Shown in pieces: positions 33,848 to 42,391 of a stretch of DNA of 64,000 nt. The position numbers and the translations under genes are program-made. Each line of letters begins with the position of its first letter. Position 1 is the stretch's first letter. The stretch is from Palsa-504 sp963790065. Its GTDB lineage: Bacteria; Actinomycetota; Actinomycetes; Streptosporangiales; Streptosporangiaceae. Under the pieces are notes generated by a model. It ran no database searches. It saw only the letters and a list, made by a program, of their open reading frames with translations, and was not told the DNA's origin. The stretch spans positions 61,844 through 125,843 of the forward strand of contig CAWBNK010000011.1 of the NCBI GenBank assembly GCA_963790065.1, written 5' to 3'.

Positions 33848-34828
33848 ATGAGCTTGCGCTGCCATTTCGACGCCGACGGCTGGCTCCAGGGGCCGATCAA
33901 CATCAGCCAGCACATGACGCCCAATCACTACAACACTGGTTTTGCGGCCCGGGCCAAGGGCCTGGTGCAGCACACCGAGGACGGTGGCCGCCTGGGTACC
34001 TTCGCCACCTTCATGGATGCGGGCAGCAGCCGTTCCGCGTTCTTCAGCGTCGGCGAGGACGGAACGGTCCACCAGTACCTGCCGGTCGGGCGGGGCTACG
34101 TGGCCTGGGCCGAGAAGGCGGGCAACCCGCACTGGTACAGCTGCGAGTGCGAGGACATGGCCGATCCCAGCGTGCCGATGACGCAGGCCCAGCTGACCGC
34201 GTTCGCCCAGGTCCTGGAGGCCTGCTCGGCCCGGGACGGCTTCCCGCTGCAGATCACCAACGACGTCAACGGCACCGGCCTGATCACGCACGGGGACGGC
34301 GGCGCGGCCTGGGGCGACCACCCTGACTGCCCCGGCCCGGTGCGCAAGGCCCAGCGGCCGCAGATCATCGCGCTGGCCAAGGCCATCCGCGCTGGCCAGG
34401 CCATATCGGTCTGGACGGCCGAGGGCCAGCTGAGCCTGAACGACCTGGCCAGCCAGAAGCTGCACAACCAGGTGAGCATGGTGCTGCGGCTCACCGCGGA
34501 GCACTCACCCGGCGGCCTGTACCCGCCGCCCCTGGCCACCTACCTGAACGGCGTCTTCGCCGCCGATACCGTCGACGTCCCAGCCGGAATCACCCTGTAC
34601 CACCCGAAGTCCGACGGCAGCATCGTAGCGGACACCAGTCCCGGCGACCACACGCTCCAGGCGCTGTCCGGAAGCTGGCAGTGCCAGTGCTCGGCGATCG
34701 TGCGGGCCACGGCCGAGCACTCACCGGGTGCCATCTTCAGCAGCGACATGGCGTCCTATCTCAACGGCGTGTTCAGCCGCTCGACCACGCACCTGCCGAG
34801 CGGAGTCCAGATCTACTACCAGCACTAG
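33848..34828 (+). CDS. Endolysin-like N-acetylmuramoyl-L-alanine amidase with duplicated C-terminal module
   Basis: The 326-residue protein has an amidase_2/PGRP-like domain: KGLVQHTEDGG, GEDGTVHQYLPVGRGYVAWA, and NGTGLITHGDGGAAWGDHPD ending in CPGP. The two His and the late His/Cys would hold zinc. It would cut the glycan-peptide amide bond of peptidoglycan. The C-terminus contains two copies of a module: LTAEHSPGGLYPPPLATYLN...VPAGITLYH and ATAEHSPGAIFSSDMASYLN...LPSGVQIYY. No signal peptide is visible, as in phage lysins. AGGAGGGG precedes the ATG. No other phage genes are nearby. Confidence 0.75.
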   Translation: MSLRCHFDADGWLQGPINISQHMTPNHYNTGFAARAKGLVQHTEDGGRLGTFATFMDAGSSRSAFFSVGEDGTVHQYLPVGRGYVAWAEKAGNPHWYSCECEDMADPSVPMTQAQLTAFAQVLEACSARDGFPLQITNDVNGTGLITHGDGGAAWGDHPDCPGPVRKAQRPQIIALAKAIRAGQAISVWTAEGQLSLNDLASQKLHNQVSMVLRLTAEHSPGGLYPPPLATYLNGVFAADTVDVPAGITLYHPKSDGSIVADTSPGDHTLQALSGSWQCQCSAIVRATAEHSPGAIFSSDMASYLNGVFSRSTTHLPSGVQIYYQH

Positions 34829-35477
34829 CCACGCCGAGCCGCGCCCGGCCGCCTGTCCGCTGCGTGCGGCTAGTCCGCGGTGCCCAGTTCCGCGGCCCGG
34901 TCCCGGCGTCGGTCCCGGCCCCGGGACCGGCCACCCCGCCGCCCGGGGCAGCCTCGATGACGGGAACGCACGGCGCCACCGCCCCCGTGATCAGGGCCAG
35001 CCGCTCCCGGTCCAGCCGCCAGCCCCTGACACTGCGCGTCACCGCGGCGGTCCCGGGCTCCGGGGCCTGCTGATCGCCCGCGGGCAGGACGGTCCGGCGC
35101 CGGACTTCGACGCGTCCGACCTGGCCCTTGGCGCCGTGCAGGCCGGATGTATCCGGGTGGAGCACGATCTGGTCCACCTCGTGCCACGGGATGAACACCG
35201 GGCGGCCGCGGCCCGCCATCAGGGCGCGGGGCTCCACGCCGAGCAGCACGCCCGCGTAGTCCGCGCGGAAGGCCACCAGGCGGCGCGCGGCCACCGCCGG
35301 AACCAGCAGGACGGCCAGTGCCAGGGCGATAATCGCCTCGGTCGCCCACAGCGCCTCGGTCCGGAAGAGCAGGCCGAACAGGACCAGGCTGGCGGCTACT
35401 ACGGGTACCGCGCCCGTCGTCATCCGGTAGCGCTCTTCGTAGCGGCCCGGGTCTGGCAGCATGCTCCGATCGTCCAT
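34773..35477 (-). CDS. Membrane protein with a PH-like domain
   Basis: From an ATG at 35477 (MDDRSMLPDPGRYEERYRMT) there are two hydrophobic helices (VPVVAASLVLFGLLF and EAIIALALAVLLVPAVAA) and then a soluble region with DYAGVLLGVEPRALMAGRGR and PVFIPWHEVDQIVLHPD, like bacterial PH-domain proteins. The end is doubtful. This frame runs 56 bases into the opposite amidase gene, while a neighbouring frame would stop cleanly at ELGTAD near 34870, hinting at one indel. Function unknown. Confidence 0.6.
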   Translation of the reverse strand: MDDRSMLPDPGRYEERYRMTTGAVPVVAASLVLFGLLFRTEALWATEAIIALALAVLLVPAVAARRLVAFRADYAGVLLGVEPRALMAGRGRPVFIPWHEVDQIVLHPDTSGLHGAKGQVGRVEVRRRTVLPAGDQQAPEPGTAAVTRSVRGWRLDRERLALITGAVAPCVPVIEAAPGGGVAGPGAGTDAGTGPRNWAPRTSRTQRTGGRARLGVASAGSRSGLRSAGAWSSG

Positions 35478-35579
35478 CACCGCGGGCCGTGATCGCCAGT
35501 GCCGGGCGGCCAAAACGTAACTGGCCGGCCCGCGGCAGGTGGCCTACGCGAGTGAAGGAACCTCTGGCATTATCGATTT

Positions 35580-36029
35580 GTGACCTCCGCCGACCTCGAC
35601 CGCCTCGCCCGGACCGCCTACGAAGCCCACCGTGCCGCCCAGCCCGGATCCGCCCCGGCGTGGGAGGACATCACCGCGCAGGACAAGAAGGCCTGGCGGG
35701 CCGCCGTGTCCGCCGTCACCAGCCAGGGAGACGGCACCGTCACCGACGGAGTTCCCGCCCAGGCGCTCGTCGTCCAGGCCGGCGACCAGACCCACATCTT
35801 CCACAAGGACTTCACCGTGGGCCGCCAGGGCTCGCTGCCCATCAACGATGAGCACGCCTCCGGCCAGCACGCCCTGTTCCAGGCCGCCCACCAGCTGTGG
35901 TACGTCGAGGACCTCAACTCGACCAACGGCACGTTCCTCAACAACCGCCGCATCTTCTCCGCCCAGCGCCTGAAGCGCGGCGACAAAGTCAAGATCGGCC
36001 GCACCGTCATCACCGTCCTCTCCGTCTGA
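35580..36029 (+). CDS. FHA-domain protein
   Basis: The 149-residue protein has an N-terminal helical part (SADLDRLARTAYEAHRAAQP, KKAWRAAVSAV) and a C-terminal forkhead-associated domain: DFTVGRQGSLPINDEHASGQ (GR..S/H region), WYVEDLNSTNGTFLNNRRI, LKRGDKVKIGRTVITVL. FHA domains bind phosphothreonine, usually made by Ser/Thr kinases such as the Pkn family; none is nearby. The GTG at 35580 is used as start. Confidence 0.85.
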   Translation: MTSADLDRLARTAYEAHRAAQPGSAPAWEDITAQDKKAWRAAVSAVTSQGDGTVTDGVPAQALVVQAGDQTHIFHKDFTVGRQGSLPINDEHASGQHALFQAAHQLWYVEDLNSTNGTFLNNRRIFSAQRLKRGDKVKIGRTVITVLSV

Positions 36030-36057
36030 CCCTCGCCCCCGCACGGGAATTCGAATT

Positions 36058-36102
36058 ATCGTGGACACCTGCTTCCGTCAGACGGCGGTAACTGTCCACG
36101 AT
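36058..36102. terminator. Inverted repeat after the FHA gene
   Basis: ATCGTGGACA and TGTCCACGAT form a perfect 10-bp stem with a 25-base loop, 28 bases after the FHA stop. Probably a factor-independent terminator; an operator for the ABC operon at 36298 is the alternative. Confidence 0.45.
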
Positions 36103-36297
36103 CACGGGAATCCCGGCCCGGGGCGCGCCAGCGATCGCCCGGGCCGGCCCGGGCCTATCAACCGATCGGTGGAGTGACTCCGCCACCAGGCCGGCCGTGT
36201 GATTCAGCCGCCCGCCCGGGTGATCGGGCGATGCGCACCCTGCCCTCCAGTTGCGACCCTGACGGTATCGAGCCGGAACGCAGGAGGACATGGGGCC

Positions 36298-37224
36298 ATG
36301 ACAGCAGTGATAGAGGTGCAGAACCTGCACAAGACGTACGCGGACACCGTGGCGGTGGACGACGTTTCCTTCGCCGTACAGGAGGGCGAGATCTTCGGGA
36401 TCCTCGGCCCGAACGGCGCAGGCAAAACCACGACCGTCGAATGCATCGAGGGGCTCCGGCGGCCGGACGGCGGCCGGATCAGCGTGCTCGGCCTCGATCC
36501 CCAGCGGGACCGGGCCGAACTGACCCAGCGGCTGGGCGTGCAGCTCCAGGACAGCCAGCTGCCCGCCCGGCTGCGGGTGGCCGAGGCGCTCGACCTGTAC
36601 AGCTCCTTCTACCGGACCCCGGCCGACTGGCGCGGGCTGATGGACGTGCTCGGGCTAGGCGACAAGCGCAACACCAAGTTCGGCAAGCTGTCCGGCGGCC
36701 AGAAGCAGCGGCTGTCGATCGCGCTGGCCCTGGTCGGCAGTCCCCAGGTCGCGGTGCTCGACGAGCTCACCACCGGCCTGGACCCGCAGGCCCGCCGCGA
36801 CACCTGGGACCTGATCGAGGGCGTACGTGACCGGGGGGTCACCATCGTCCTGGTCAGCCACTTCATGGAGGAAGCCGAACGGCTCTGCGACCGCGTGGCG
36901 CTGATCGACAAGGGCCGCGTCGTGGTCGTGGACACCCCGGCCGCGCTGGCCGAGAAGGTCGACGCCGGGCAGCGGATCCAGTTCCACCCGTCGGTGCCGT
37001 TCGACGACAGCCTGCTCGCCGGCCTGCCCGAAGTGACCAGCATCATCCACAGGGGCGATGTCGTGGTGGTCACCGGTGACGGCAACGCGCTGAACGCGGT
37101 CATCTCCGTGCTGGCCCGCAACCACATCGTGGCCGAGCAGCTGCGGGTGGAGCAGGCTCACCTGGAGGACGCGTTCCTGGCCCTGACCGGCCGGCACGCC
37201 ACCGCCGGGTCCGGCGCGAACTAA
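36298..37224 (+). CDS. ABC transporter ATP-binding protein (DrrA/CcmA type)
   Basis: The 308-residue ATPase has Walker A GILGPNGAGKTTTVE, Q-loop GVQLQDSQLPARLRV, signature KLSGGQKQRLSIALAL, Walker B VAVLDELTTGLDPQARRD and the switch His in VLVSHFMEEAERLC. The C-terminal extension is typical of exporters for drugs, antibiotics or lipids paired with an ABC-2 permease. AGGAGG precedes the ATG. It forms one operon with the permease, histidine kinase and response regulator that follow. Confidence 0.92.
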   Translation: MTAVIEVQNLHKTYADTVAVDDVSFAVQEGEIFGILGPNGAGKTTTVECIEGLRRPDGGRISVLGLDPQRDRAELTQRLGVQLQDSQLPARLRVAEALDLYSSFYRTPADWRGLMDVLGLGDKRNTKFGKLSGGQKQRLSIALALVGSPQVAVLDELTTGLDPQARRDTWDLIEGVRDRGVTIVLVSHFMEEAERLCDRVALIDKGRVVVVDTPAALAEKVDAGQRIQFHPSVPFDDSLLAGLPEVTSIIHRGDVVVVTGDGNALNAVISVLARNHIVAEQLRVEQAHLEDAFLALTGRHATAGSGAN

Positions 37225-37256
37225 CGACGCGAACTACGAGCTAAGGAGTCATAGCC

Positions 37257-38036
37257 ATGTCAGTCATGACCGCACCACCGCCCGCCCCGGCCCGCCAGTC
37301 GGCGCTGTGGCGGCTCACCCTGGCCGAGAGCAGGCTGTTCCTGCGCGAGCGCGTCGGGCCCATCTGGGGGATAGCGCTGCCGATGCTGCTGCTGATCATC
37401 TTCGGCTCCATCCCGTCCTTCAGCAAGCCGCAGGCCAGCTTCGGCGGGTATACCACGCTGGACATCTACGTGCCGATCCTGATCGCGATGATGCTGGGCC
37501 TGCTCTCGCTGGTGGCCCTGCCCATGGTGCTGGCCGGCTACCGGGAGAAGGGCATCCTGCGCCGCCTGCAGACCACCCCGGCCGGCCCGGCGCGGGTGCT
37601 ATCCGCCCAGCTGCTGATCAACCTGGGCGCCGCAACGGTCACGGTGATCCTGCTCCTGGCCGTGGCCAGGCTCGGCTACAGCGTCCCGCTGCCGCGGCAG
37701 CTGGCCGGGTTTGCCCTCGCCGCGCTGCTGGCCGCCGCCGCGCTGATGTCGATCGGCCTGCTCGTGGCCGCGATCGCGCCCACCGGCCGGACGGCGCAGG
37801 TGATCGGGTCGCTGCTGTTCTACCCGCTGATGTTCTTCTCCGGCCTGTGGCTGCCCATCCCGTCGATGCCGGTCGCCCTGCAGCACATCAGCCACGCCAC
37901 CCCGCTGGGTGCGGCCTGGGTGGCCATGTCGACCGCGGACACCGGGAGCTGGCCGCACGCACTGCCGCTGCTGACCATGGTCGCCTACGCGGTGGTGTTC
38001 GGGGCGGTCGCGGCCAGGCTGTTCCGCTGGGAGTAG
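37257..38036 (+). CDS. ABC-2-type transporter permease
   Basis: The 259-residue protein has six predicted helices and the ABC-2 pattern: ALWRLTLAESRLFLRERVGP at the start, YREKGILRRLQTTPAGPARV in the cytoplasmic loop, and LLFYPLMFFSGLWLPIPSMP with QHISHATPLGAA near the end. It partners the ATPase 32 bases upstream; AAGGAG precedes the ATG. Confidence 0.9.
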   Translation: MSVMTAPPPAPARQSALWRLTLAESRLFLRERVGPIWGIALPMLLLIIFGSIPSFSKPQASFGGYTTLDIYVPILIAMMLGLLSLVALPMVLAGYREKGILRRLQTTPAGPARVLSAQLLINLGAATVTVILLLAVARLGYSVPLPRQLAGFALAALLAAAALMSIGLLVAAIAPTGRTAQVIGSLLFYPLMFFSGLWLPIPSMPVALQHISHATPLGAAWVAMSTADTGSWPHALPLLTMVAYAVVFGAVAARLFRWE

Positions 38037-38069
38037 CCGGGAGTAGATTCTAAAGGCGGAGGGCGAGAA

Positions 38070-39404
38070 ATGAGCAGTCTGGTGCCGCTGTCCGAACTGG
38101 ACACGCGAGAGCGCCGCTGGCCTACGGCGCTCACCGTCCTGCCCTACCTGATGCTGGCCTTCTGCGTCGCGCTGACGGTGATCATCCAGGGCCGCCACCC
38201 GCACGCCCTGATCGTCGATCTCGTCCTGTCCGCCCTGGTGGCCGGGTGGATGCTGGGGATGTTCACGCTCCACCCGGGCTGGCGCGACCGGCCGCGGCGG
38301 ATGGCGGTGTTCTACGCCGGGCTGGTCGTGCTCTCCGTGGCCCTGGTCATCATGGCCCCCTGGTTCGGGTTCTTCACCTTCACCCTGAGCTTCTTCGCCT
38401 TCCGGATCCTGATCTGGCCGTGGCGGATGTACGGCATGATCGCGGTCGCGTTCCTGGCCGGCACCTCGCAGGCCTACGGCGTGAACAAGGACACCCCGCT
38501 CGGCGTGCTGCTCTACATCGCCGTCCTCGGCGTGAACGTGCTGGTTTTCACGGCCTACACGTGGGCCAGGTGGAACAGCACGGTCCTGGACCAGCGGCGC
38601 CAGGCCGCCATGGACGAGCTGAGCCAGTCCAACCACAGGCTGGAGGCCACCCTGGCCGAGAACGCCGGCCTGCACCAGCAGCTGCTGACCCAGGCCCGGG
38701 AGGCCGGGATCCTGGACGAGCGGCAGCGGATGGCCAGGGAGATCCACGACACCCTGGCCCAGGGCCTGACCGGAATCATCACCCAGCTGCAGGCGGCCGA
38801 GCACGCCATCGAGGACCCGGCCGCCTGGCGCCGGCATTTCGACGCCGCGACCAGGCTGGCCCGCGACAGCCTGTCCGAAGCCCGCCGCTCGGTGCACGAG
38901 CTGCGCCCCGAGCCGCTGGAGACGGCCCGGCTGAGCGACGCGCTGGCCGACGTGGCCGGGCGCTGGTCCGAGCTGCACGGCGTTCCGGTCCAGGTCACCA
39001 CGACTGGTACGGTGCTGCCGATGCGGCCGGAAGCGGAGGTCGCGCTGCTGCGCACCGCACAGGAGGCGCTGGCCAACGTGGCCAAGCACGCGCACGCCAC
39101 CAGAGTGGGGGTCACCCTGTCGTACCTGGACAACCAGGTCGCGCTGGACGTGCGCGACGACGGCCAGGGCTTCGATCCGCACCAGCTCTGCCCGGACGCC
39201 GGCGGCCGCCGGGCTGCGATCGGCTCGGCCAACGGCTCGCCTGCGCCCGCCGCGGGCGAGCCCGCCAGCGGCGGGTTCGGCCTGGTGGCCATGCGGCAGC
39301 GGATCGAGGGTCTGTCCGGCACGCTGCAGGTGGAATCGGAACCGGGCTTCGGCACCGGGATCTCAGCCTGCGTCCCGGCCGCACCGGCGGAGGCCCCGGC
39401 ATGA
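38070..39404 (+). CDS. Sensor histidine kinase (NarL-type partner, HisKA_3)
   Basis: The 444-residue kinase has about five N-terminal helices, a coiled linker (QAAMDELSQSNHRLEATLAE), the phospho-acceptor box ERQRMAREIHDTLAQGLTGI with His226, and an HATPase domain (EALANVAKHAHATRVGVTLS, DVRDDGQGFDP, GGFGLVAMRQRIEGLSGTLQ). The sensor part is all membrane helices with hardly any exposed loop, as in kinases that sense membrane or cell-envelope stress, often through the associated ABC transporter. Its stop overlaps the next gene. Confidence 0.92.
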   Translation: MSSLVPLSELDTRERRWPTALTVLPYLMLAFCVALTVIIQGRHPHALIVDLVLSALVAGWMLGMFTLHPGWRDRPRRMAVFYAGLVVLSVALVIMAPWFGFFTFTLSFFAFRILIWPWRMYGMIAVAFLAGTSQAYGVNKDTPLGVLLYIAVLGVNVLVFTAYTWARWNSTVLDQRRQAAMDELSQSNHRLEATLAENAGLHQQLLTQAREAGILDERQRMAREIHDTLAQGLTGIITQLQAAEHAIEDPAAWRRHFDAATRLARDSLSEARRSVHELRPEPLETARLSDALADVAGRWSELHGVPVQVTTTGTVLPMRPEAEVALLRTAQEALANVAKHAHATRVGVTLSYLDNQVALDVRDDGQGFDPHQLCPDAGGRRAAIGSANGSPAPAAGEPASGGFGLVAMRQRIEGLSGTLQVESEPGFGTGISACVPAAPAEAPA

Positions 39405-40129
39405 GCCGCCCCGACCCCGGACCGGCCGGTCCCGCCCCGGCTGAGACCGCCCCCTCCGAGACCGCCCCGGCTGAGACCGCCGCCGCTCCGATCAGCCTGC
39501 TCATCGTCGATGACCACCCGGTGGTCAGGGACGGGCTGAGCGCCCTGTTCGCCCGCGATGCCGAGTTCGAGGTACTCGGCGAGGCCGCCGACGGCGCCGA
39601 GGCGATCCGGCTGGCCCAGGCGCTCAAGCCCGACGTGATCCTGATGGACCTGCGCATGCCCGGCATGGACGGCCTGACCGCCATCACCGAGCTGGCCAAG
39701 CGCCGGGTCCCCGCGCGGGTGCTGGTGCTGACCACCTACGACACCGACAGCTACGTGCTGCCCGCCATCGAGGCCGGGGCCACCGGCTACCTGCTCAAGG
39801 ACGCGCCCCGCGCCGACCTGCTGCGTGCGGTCCGCGCCGCCGCCCGCGGCGAGGCCGTGCTCTCGCCGGCGGTGACCGCCCGGCTGATGAGCCGGGTCCG
39901 GACTCCGGGCGCGGGCCCGCTCAGCCACCGGGAGCTCGAGGTCCTGGAGCTGATCGCGGCCGGCACCACCAACCGCGAGGCGGCCGTCCGGCTGTTCATC
40001 ACCGAGGCCACGGTCAAGACCCACCTGCTGAACATCTACGCCAAGCTCGGCGTGGGCGACCGGGCCGCCGCCGTGGCCGAGGCGTTCAACCGGGGCCTGC
40101 TCACCCCGGGCAACGCCGAACGCCCCTAG
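39401..40129 (+). CDS. NarL/FixJ-family response regulator
   Basis: The 242-residue regulator has a 28-residue Pro/Ala/Glu tail, a receiver domain with ISLLIVDDHPVVRDGLSALF and the phospho-acceptor Asp83 in VILMDLRMPGMDG, then the helix-turn-helix LSHRELEVLELIAAGTTNRE and TEATVKTHLLNIYAKLGVGD. The start overlaps the kinase stop (ATGA). It most likely controls the exporter operon in which it is encoded. Confidence 0.92.
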   Translation: MSRPDPGPAGPAPAETAPSETAPAETAAAPISLLIVDDHPVVRDGLSALFARDAEFEVLGEAADGAEAIRLAQALKPDVILMDLRMPGMDGLTAITELAKRRVPARVLVLTTYDTDSYVLPAIEAGATGYLLKDAPRADLLRAVRAAARGEAVLSPAVTARLMSRVRTPGAGPLSHRELEVLELIAAGTTNREAAVRLFITEATVKTHLLNIYAKLGVGDRAAAVAEAFNRGLLTPGNAERP

Positions 40130-40144
40130 CCTGCCGCGCCGCGG

Positions 40145-41011
40145 CTAGCCTGCGCGCTGCGGCGCCACCGCGGGCACCGGATCGGAAGGCCGCCGCAGCG
40201 GCGCCTGGATCTCGAACACCTGCTTGCTCGGCTCCTCGTCGTTGAGCTCGAGGTAGAAGTCACGGCCCGGCCCGACATGCCGGTAGCCGTGCTCCTCGAT
40301 CCAGGCCATCACGTCGTGCACGATCCGGGGCCAGACCTCGCGGGCGGTGCCCTGGCGGACGCAGGAGGCCACCTGGACCCCGGGCAGCACCACGATCTCG
40401 GCCGGGGCCCGGGCCTGCGTCACCTCGTCGCCCACCGGCGTCGCCACGAACATGATGATGGGCTGGCCCGCATCGGCACCGGAAACGTCATAACACGACA
40501 GGTAAACCCGGTCCGGGTCGAGCCCCATGACCGCCACGATGCCGGCCAGCTCGTCGTAGGCCGGGTTGAGCACCGGCACGATGTTGTCCGGGCCGAACCC
40601 GGGGATCTCCCGCTCCACGGCCAGCAGCCGCTGGGCCGGCGCGGTCTTGATCACGATGTCGTCAGCCAACTCGTCCTCCCTTTCGATGGCCCGCAGCCGG
40701 GCCTCGACCCGGGCCAGGCTGGATCGCCCGGCCTCGATCTGCCGCTCGAGCTCGGCCCGGCGCAGCAGCAGCATGCCCTGGAGCTCGGCGCCGGTGATGC
40801 CGGCCAGCAGCTGGCGGACCTCGGCCAGCGAGAAGCCGAGCCCGCGCAGGGCCACGATCCGGTTCAGGTCCCGCAGCTGCGCGATGGAGTAACCGCGGTA
40901 CCCGGTCACCTGGTCGACCTGCGCAGGCCGCAGCAGGCCGATCTCGTCGTAATGCCGCAGCATCCGGACCGAGATGTCGCCCAGCCTGCCGAACTCTCCG
41001 ATGGTGAACAT
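40145..41011 (-). CDS. MerR-family regulator with GyrI-like ligand domain
   Basis: The 288-residue protein begins MFTIGEFGRLGDISVRMLRH and YDEIGLLRPAQVDQVTGYRG, the MerR DNA-binding domain, followed by a coiled helix (ELERQIEAGRSSLARVEARL). The C-terminal half is a GyrI/SOUL-like effector-binding domain (APAQRLLAVEREIPGFGPDN to RDFYLELNDEEPSKQVFEIQ). This is the BmrR/TipA-like layout that senses multiple hydrophobic drugs. It is convergent with the response regulator; its target is not evident. Confidence 0.88.
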   Translation of the reverse strand: MFTIGEFGRLGDISVRMLRHYDEIGLLRPAQVDQVTGYRGYSIAQLRDLNRIVALRGLGFSLAEVRQLLAGITGAELQGMLLLRRAELERQIEAGRSSLARVEARLRAIEREDELADDIVIKTAPAQRLLAVEREIPGFGPDNIVPVLNPAYDELAGIVAVMGLDPDRVYLSCYDVSGADAGQPIIMFVATPVGDEVTQARAPAEIVVLPGVQVASCVRQGTAREVWPRIVHDVMAWIEEHGYRHVGPGRDFYLELNDEEPSKQVFEIQAPLRRPSDPVPAVAPQRAG

Positions 41012-41125
41012 GACTCCGCCATCGTCAACCCTGTCACGCTGTGAGGGTCAAGCCCCCATATCGGTAACTTCCGTGTTACGGTAGCCTGGTCGTTACCAAC
41101 CCAGAGGACGACGGGGCAGGACAGC

Positions 41126-41473
41126 ATGACCAGGGCACACGCTTCCGGCGATCCGTTCGAGGCCCTGGGCGACCCGCACCGGCGGGACATCCTGCGCCTG
41201 CTCAGCGAGGGGGACAAGCCGGTGCTCCAGCTCGCCGCGGCGCTGCCCATCAGCCGCCCCGCGGTCTCCCGCCACCTGCGCCTGCTCAAGGCGGCCGGGA
41301 TGGTATCCGAGCAGGCCCAGGGCACCCGGCGGATCTACCACCTGCGCGACGAGGGCATGCAGGCCATCCAGGCCTACCTGGAAGGCATCTGGGGTGACGC
41401 CGCCCGCCGGTTCCGCCTGCTAGCCGAGAACACACTGCTGGCCGAGAACACCGACACCACGCCGGAGCCATGA
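41126..41473 (+). CDS. ArsR-family transcriptional regulator
   Basis: The 115-residue winged-helix protein has DPFEALGDPHRRDILRLLSE, LQLAAALPISRPAVSRHLRL and the wing QGTRRIYHLRDEGMQAIQAY. It lacks the metal-binding CxC of arsenic sensors and belongs to the subgroup coupled to SRPBCC genes. Its stop overlaps the next start (ATGA). Confidence 0.9.
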   Translation: MTRAHASGDPFEALGDPHRRDILRLLSEGDKPVLQLAAALPISRPAVSRHLRLLKAAGMVSEQAQGTRRIYHLRDEGMQAIQAYLEGIWGDAARRFRLLAENTLLAENTDTTPEP

Positions 41474-41919
41474 CCAACGACCCGCTGCGGATGACCTTCG
41501 ACGTGGCCTGCGACGCGGAACACGCCTTCGCCATCTGGACCGCCCGGATCAGCACCTGGTGGCCCCGCGACCACACGATCAGCGGCCAGGCCGAGCAGAT
41601 TGTCCTGCAGGGCGGCGTGGGCGGCCGGATCTACGAGCGCGCCGCCGACGGCACCGAGCACGAATGGGGCGAGGTGACCGCGTGGCAGCCGCCGGCCAGG
41701 CTCGGCTACCTGTGGTACCTGGGCCGGGAGCCGGCCGACGCCACCGAGGTGGAGATCCGCTTCACCGCCCAGGGCGCAGAACAGACCCGGATCGAGATCA
41801 CCCACCGCGGCTGGGAGCGGCTGGGCCAGGCCGCCGGGCCGTGGCGGGACCGCAACCAGTCCGCCTGGCAGACGCTGCTGCCGCACTACCTGACCGCGAT
41901 CGCCGAAGGAGGCACCTGA
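41470..41919 (+). CDS. SRPBCC (AHSA1-like) domain protein
   Basis: The 149-residue protein has the START-like ligand cavity fold of the AHSA1 family: DPLRMTFDVACDAEHAFAIW, a central YERAADGTEHEWGEVTAWQP and EQTRIEITHRGWERLG. The ArsR/SRPBCC pair is common in actinomycetes and is thought to answer to a small hydrophobic ligand. It overlaps both neighbours by a few bases. Confidence 0.87.
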   Translation: MTNDPLRMTFDVACDAEHAFAIWTARISTWWPRDHTISGQAEQIVLQGGVGGRIYERAADGTEHEWGEVTAWQPPARLGYLWYLGREPADATEVEIRFTAQGAEQTRIEITHRGWERLGQAAGPWRDRNQSAWQTLLPHYLTAIAEGGT

Positions 41920-42320
41920 TGACCGCTGGCACCAAGGACGACCCGTGGGCGCTCAAGACCCCGCCCGGCACGTCCGGCTACACCATGTACCAAGACGAGC
42001 AGGCCGACCCGCCCGTGCTGGTCTGCCAGGTCGGCTCCACCACGCTGAAGTACCAGCTCCGGGCCATCGACGACCTGCACGCCTGGCTGAAGAAACAAGG
42101 CGACTGGGTCCCGCTCGGCGCCGCCGACGAGAAGAAGCCCGCCGCCGACGGCACGGTCGAGGCCTGGGGCCGCTCGCCCGGCAACCCGGTCGGCGGCTGG
42201 TACGGCCTGCGCAACGGCTACCGCGGCCGGTTCGGCATGTACCTGCCGCCGCTGCTTGAGGAACTCGGCCTGGCCGAGGTCACCCACGACCCCCGCAACA
42301 ACCAGATGCGGGCGATTTAA
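41919..42320 (+). CDS. Conserved hypothetical protein of the ArsR-SRPBCC operon
   Basis: The 133-residue protein starts at an ATG overlapping the previous stop (TGATG): MTAGTKDDPWALKTPPGTSG and YTMYQDEQADPPVLVCQVGS. It is soluble, with LKYQLRAIDDLHAWLKKQGD and a C-terminal RGRFGMYLPPLLEELGLAEV. Translational coupling puts it in the same regulatory unit. I do not know its function. Confidence 0.75.
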   Translation: MTAGTKDDPWALKTPPGTSGYTMYQDEQADPPVLVCQVGSTTLKYQLRAIDDLHAWLKKQGDWVPLGAADEKKPAADGTVEAWGRSPGNPVGGWYGLRNGYRGRFGMYLPPLLEELGLAEVTHDPRNNQMRAI

Positions 42321-42391
42321 AGGATTTATTGGGCCGAACGGTCCGTGGTACTCCGGCCGGCCCCTTGGCTGCGGCCCGCGGCGAACGCCGC

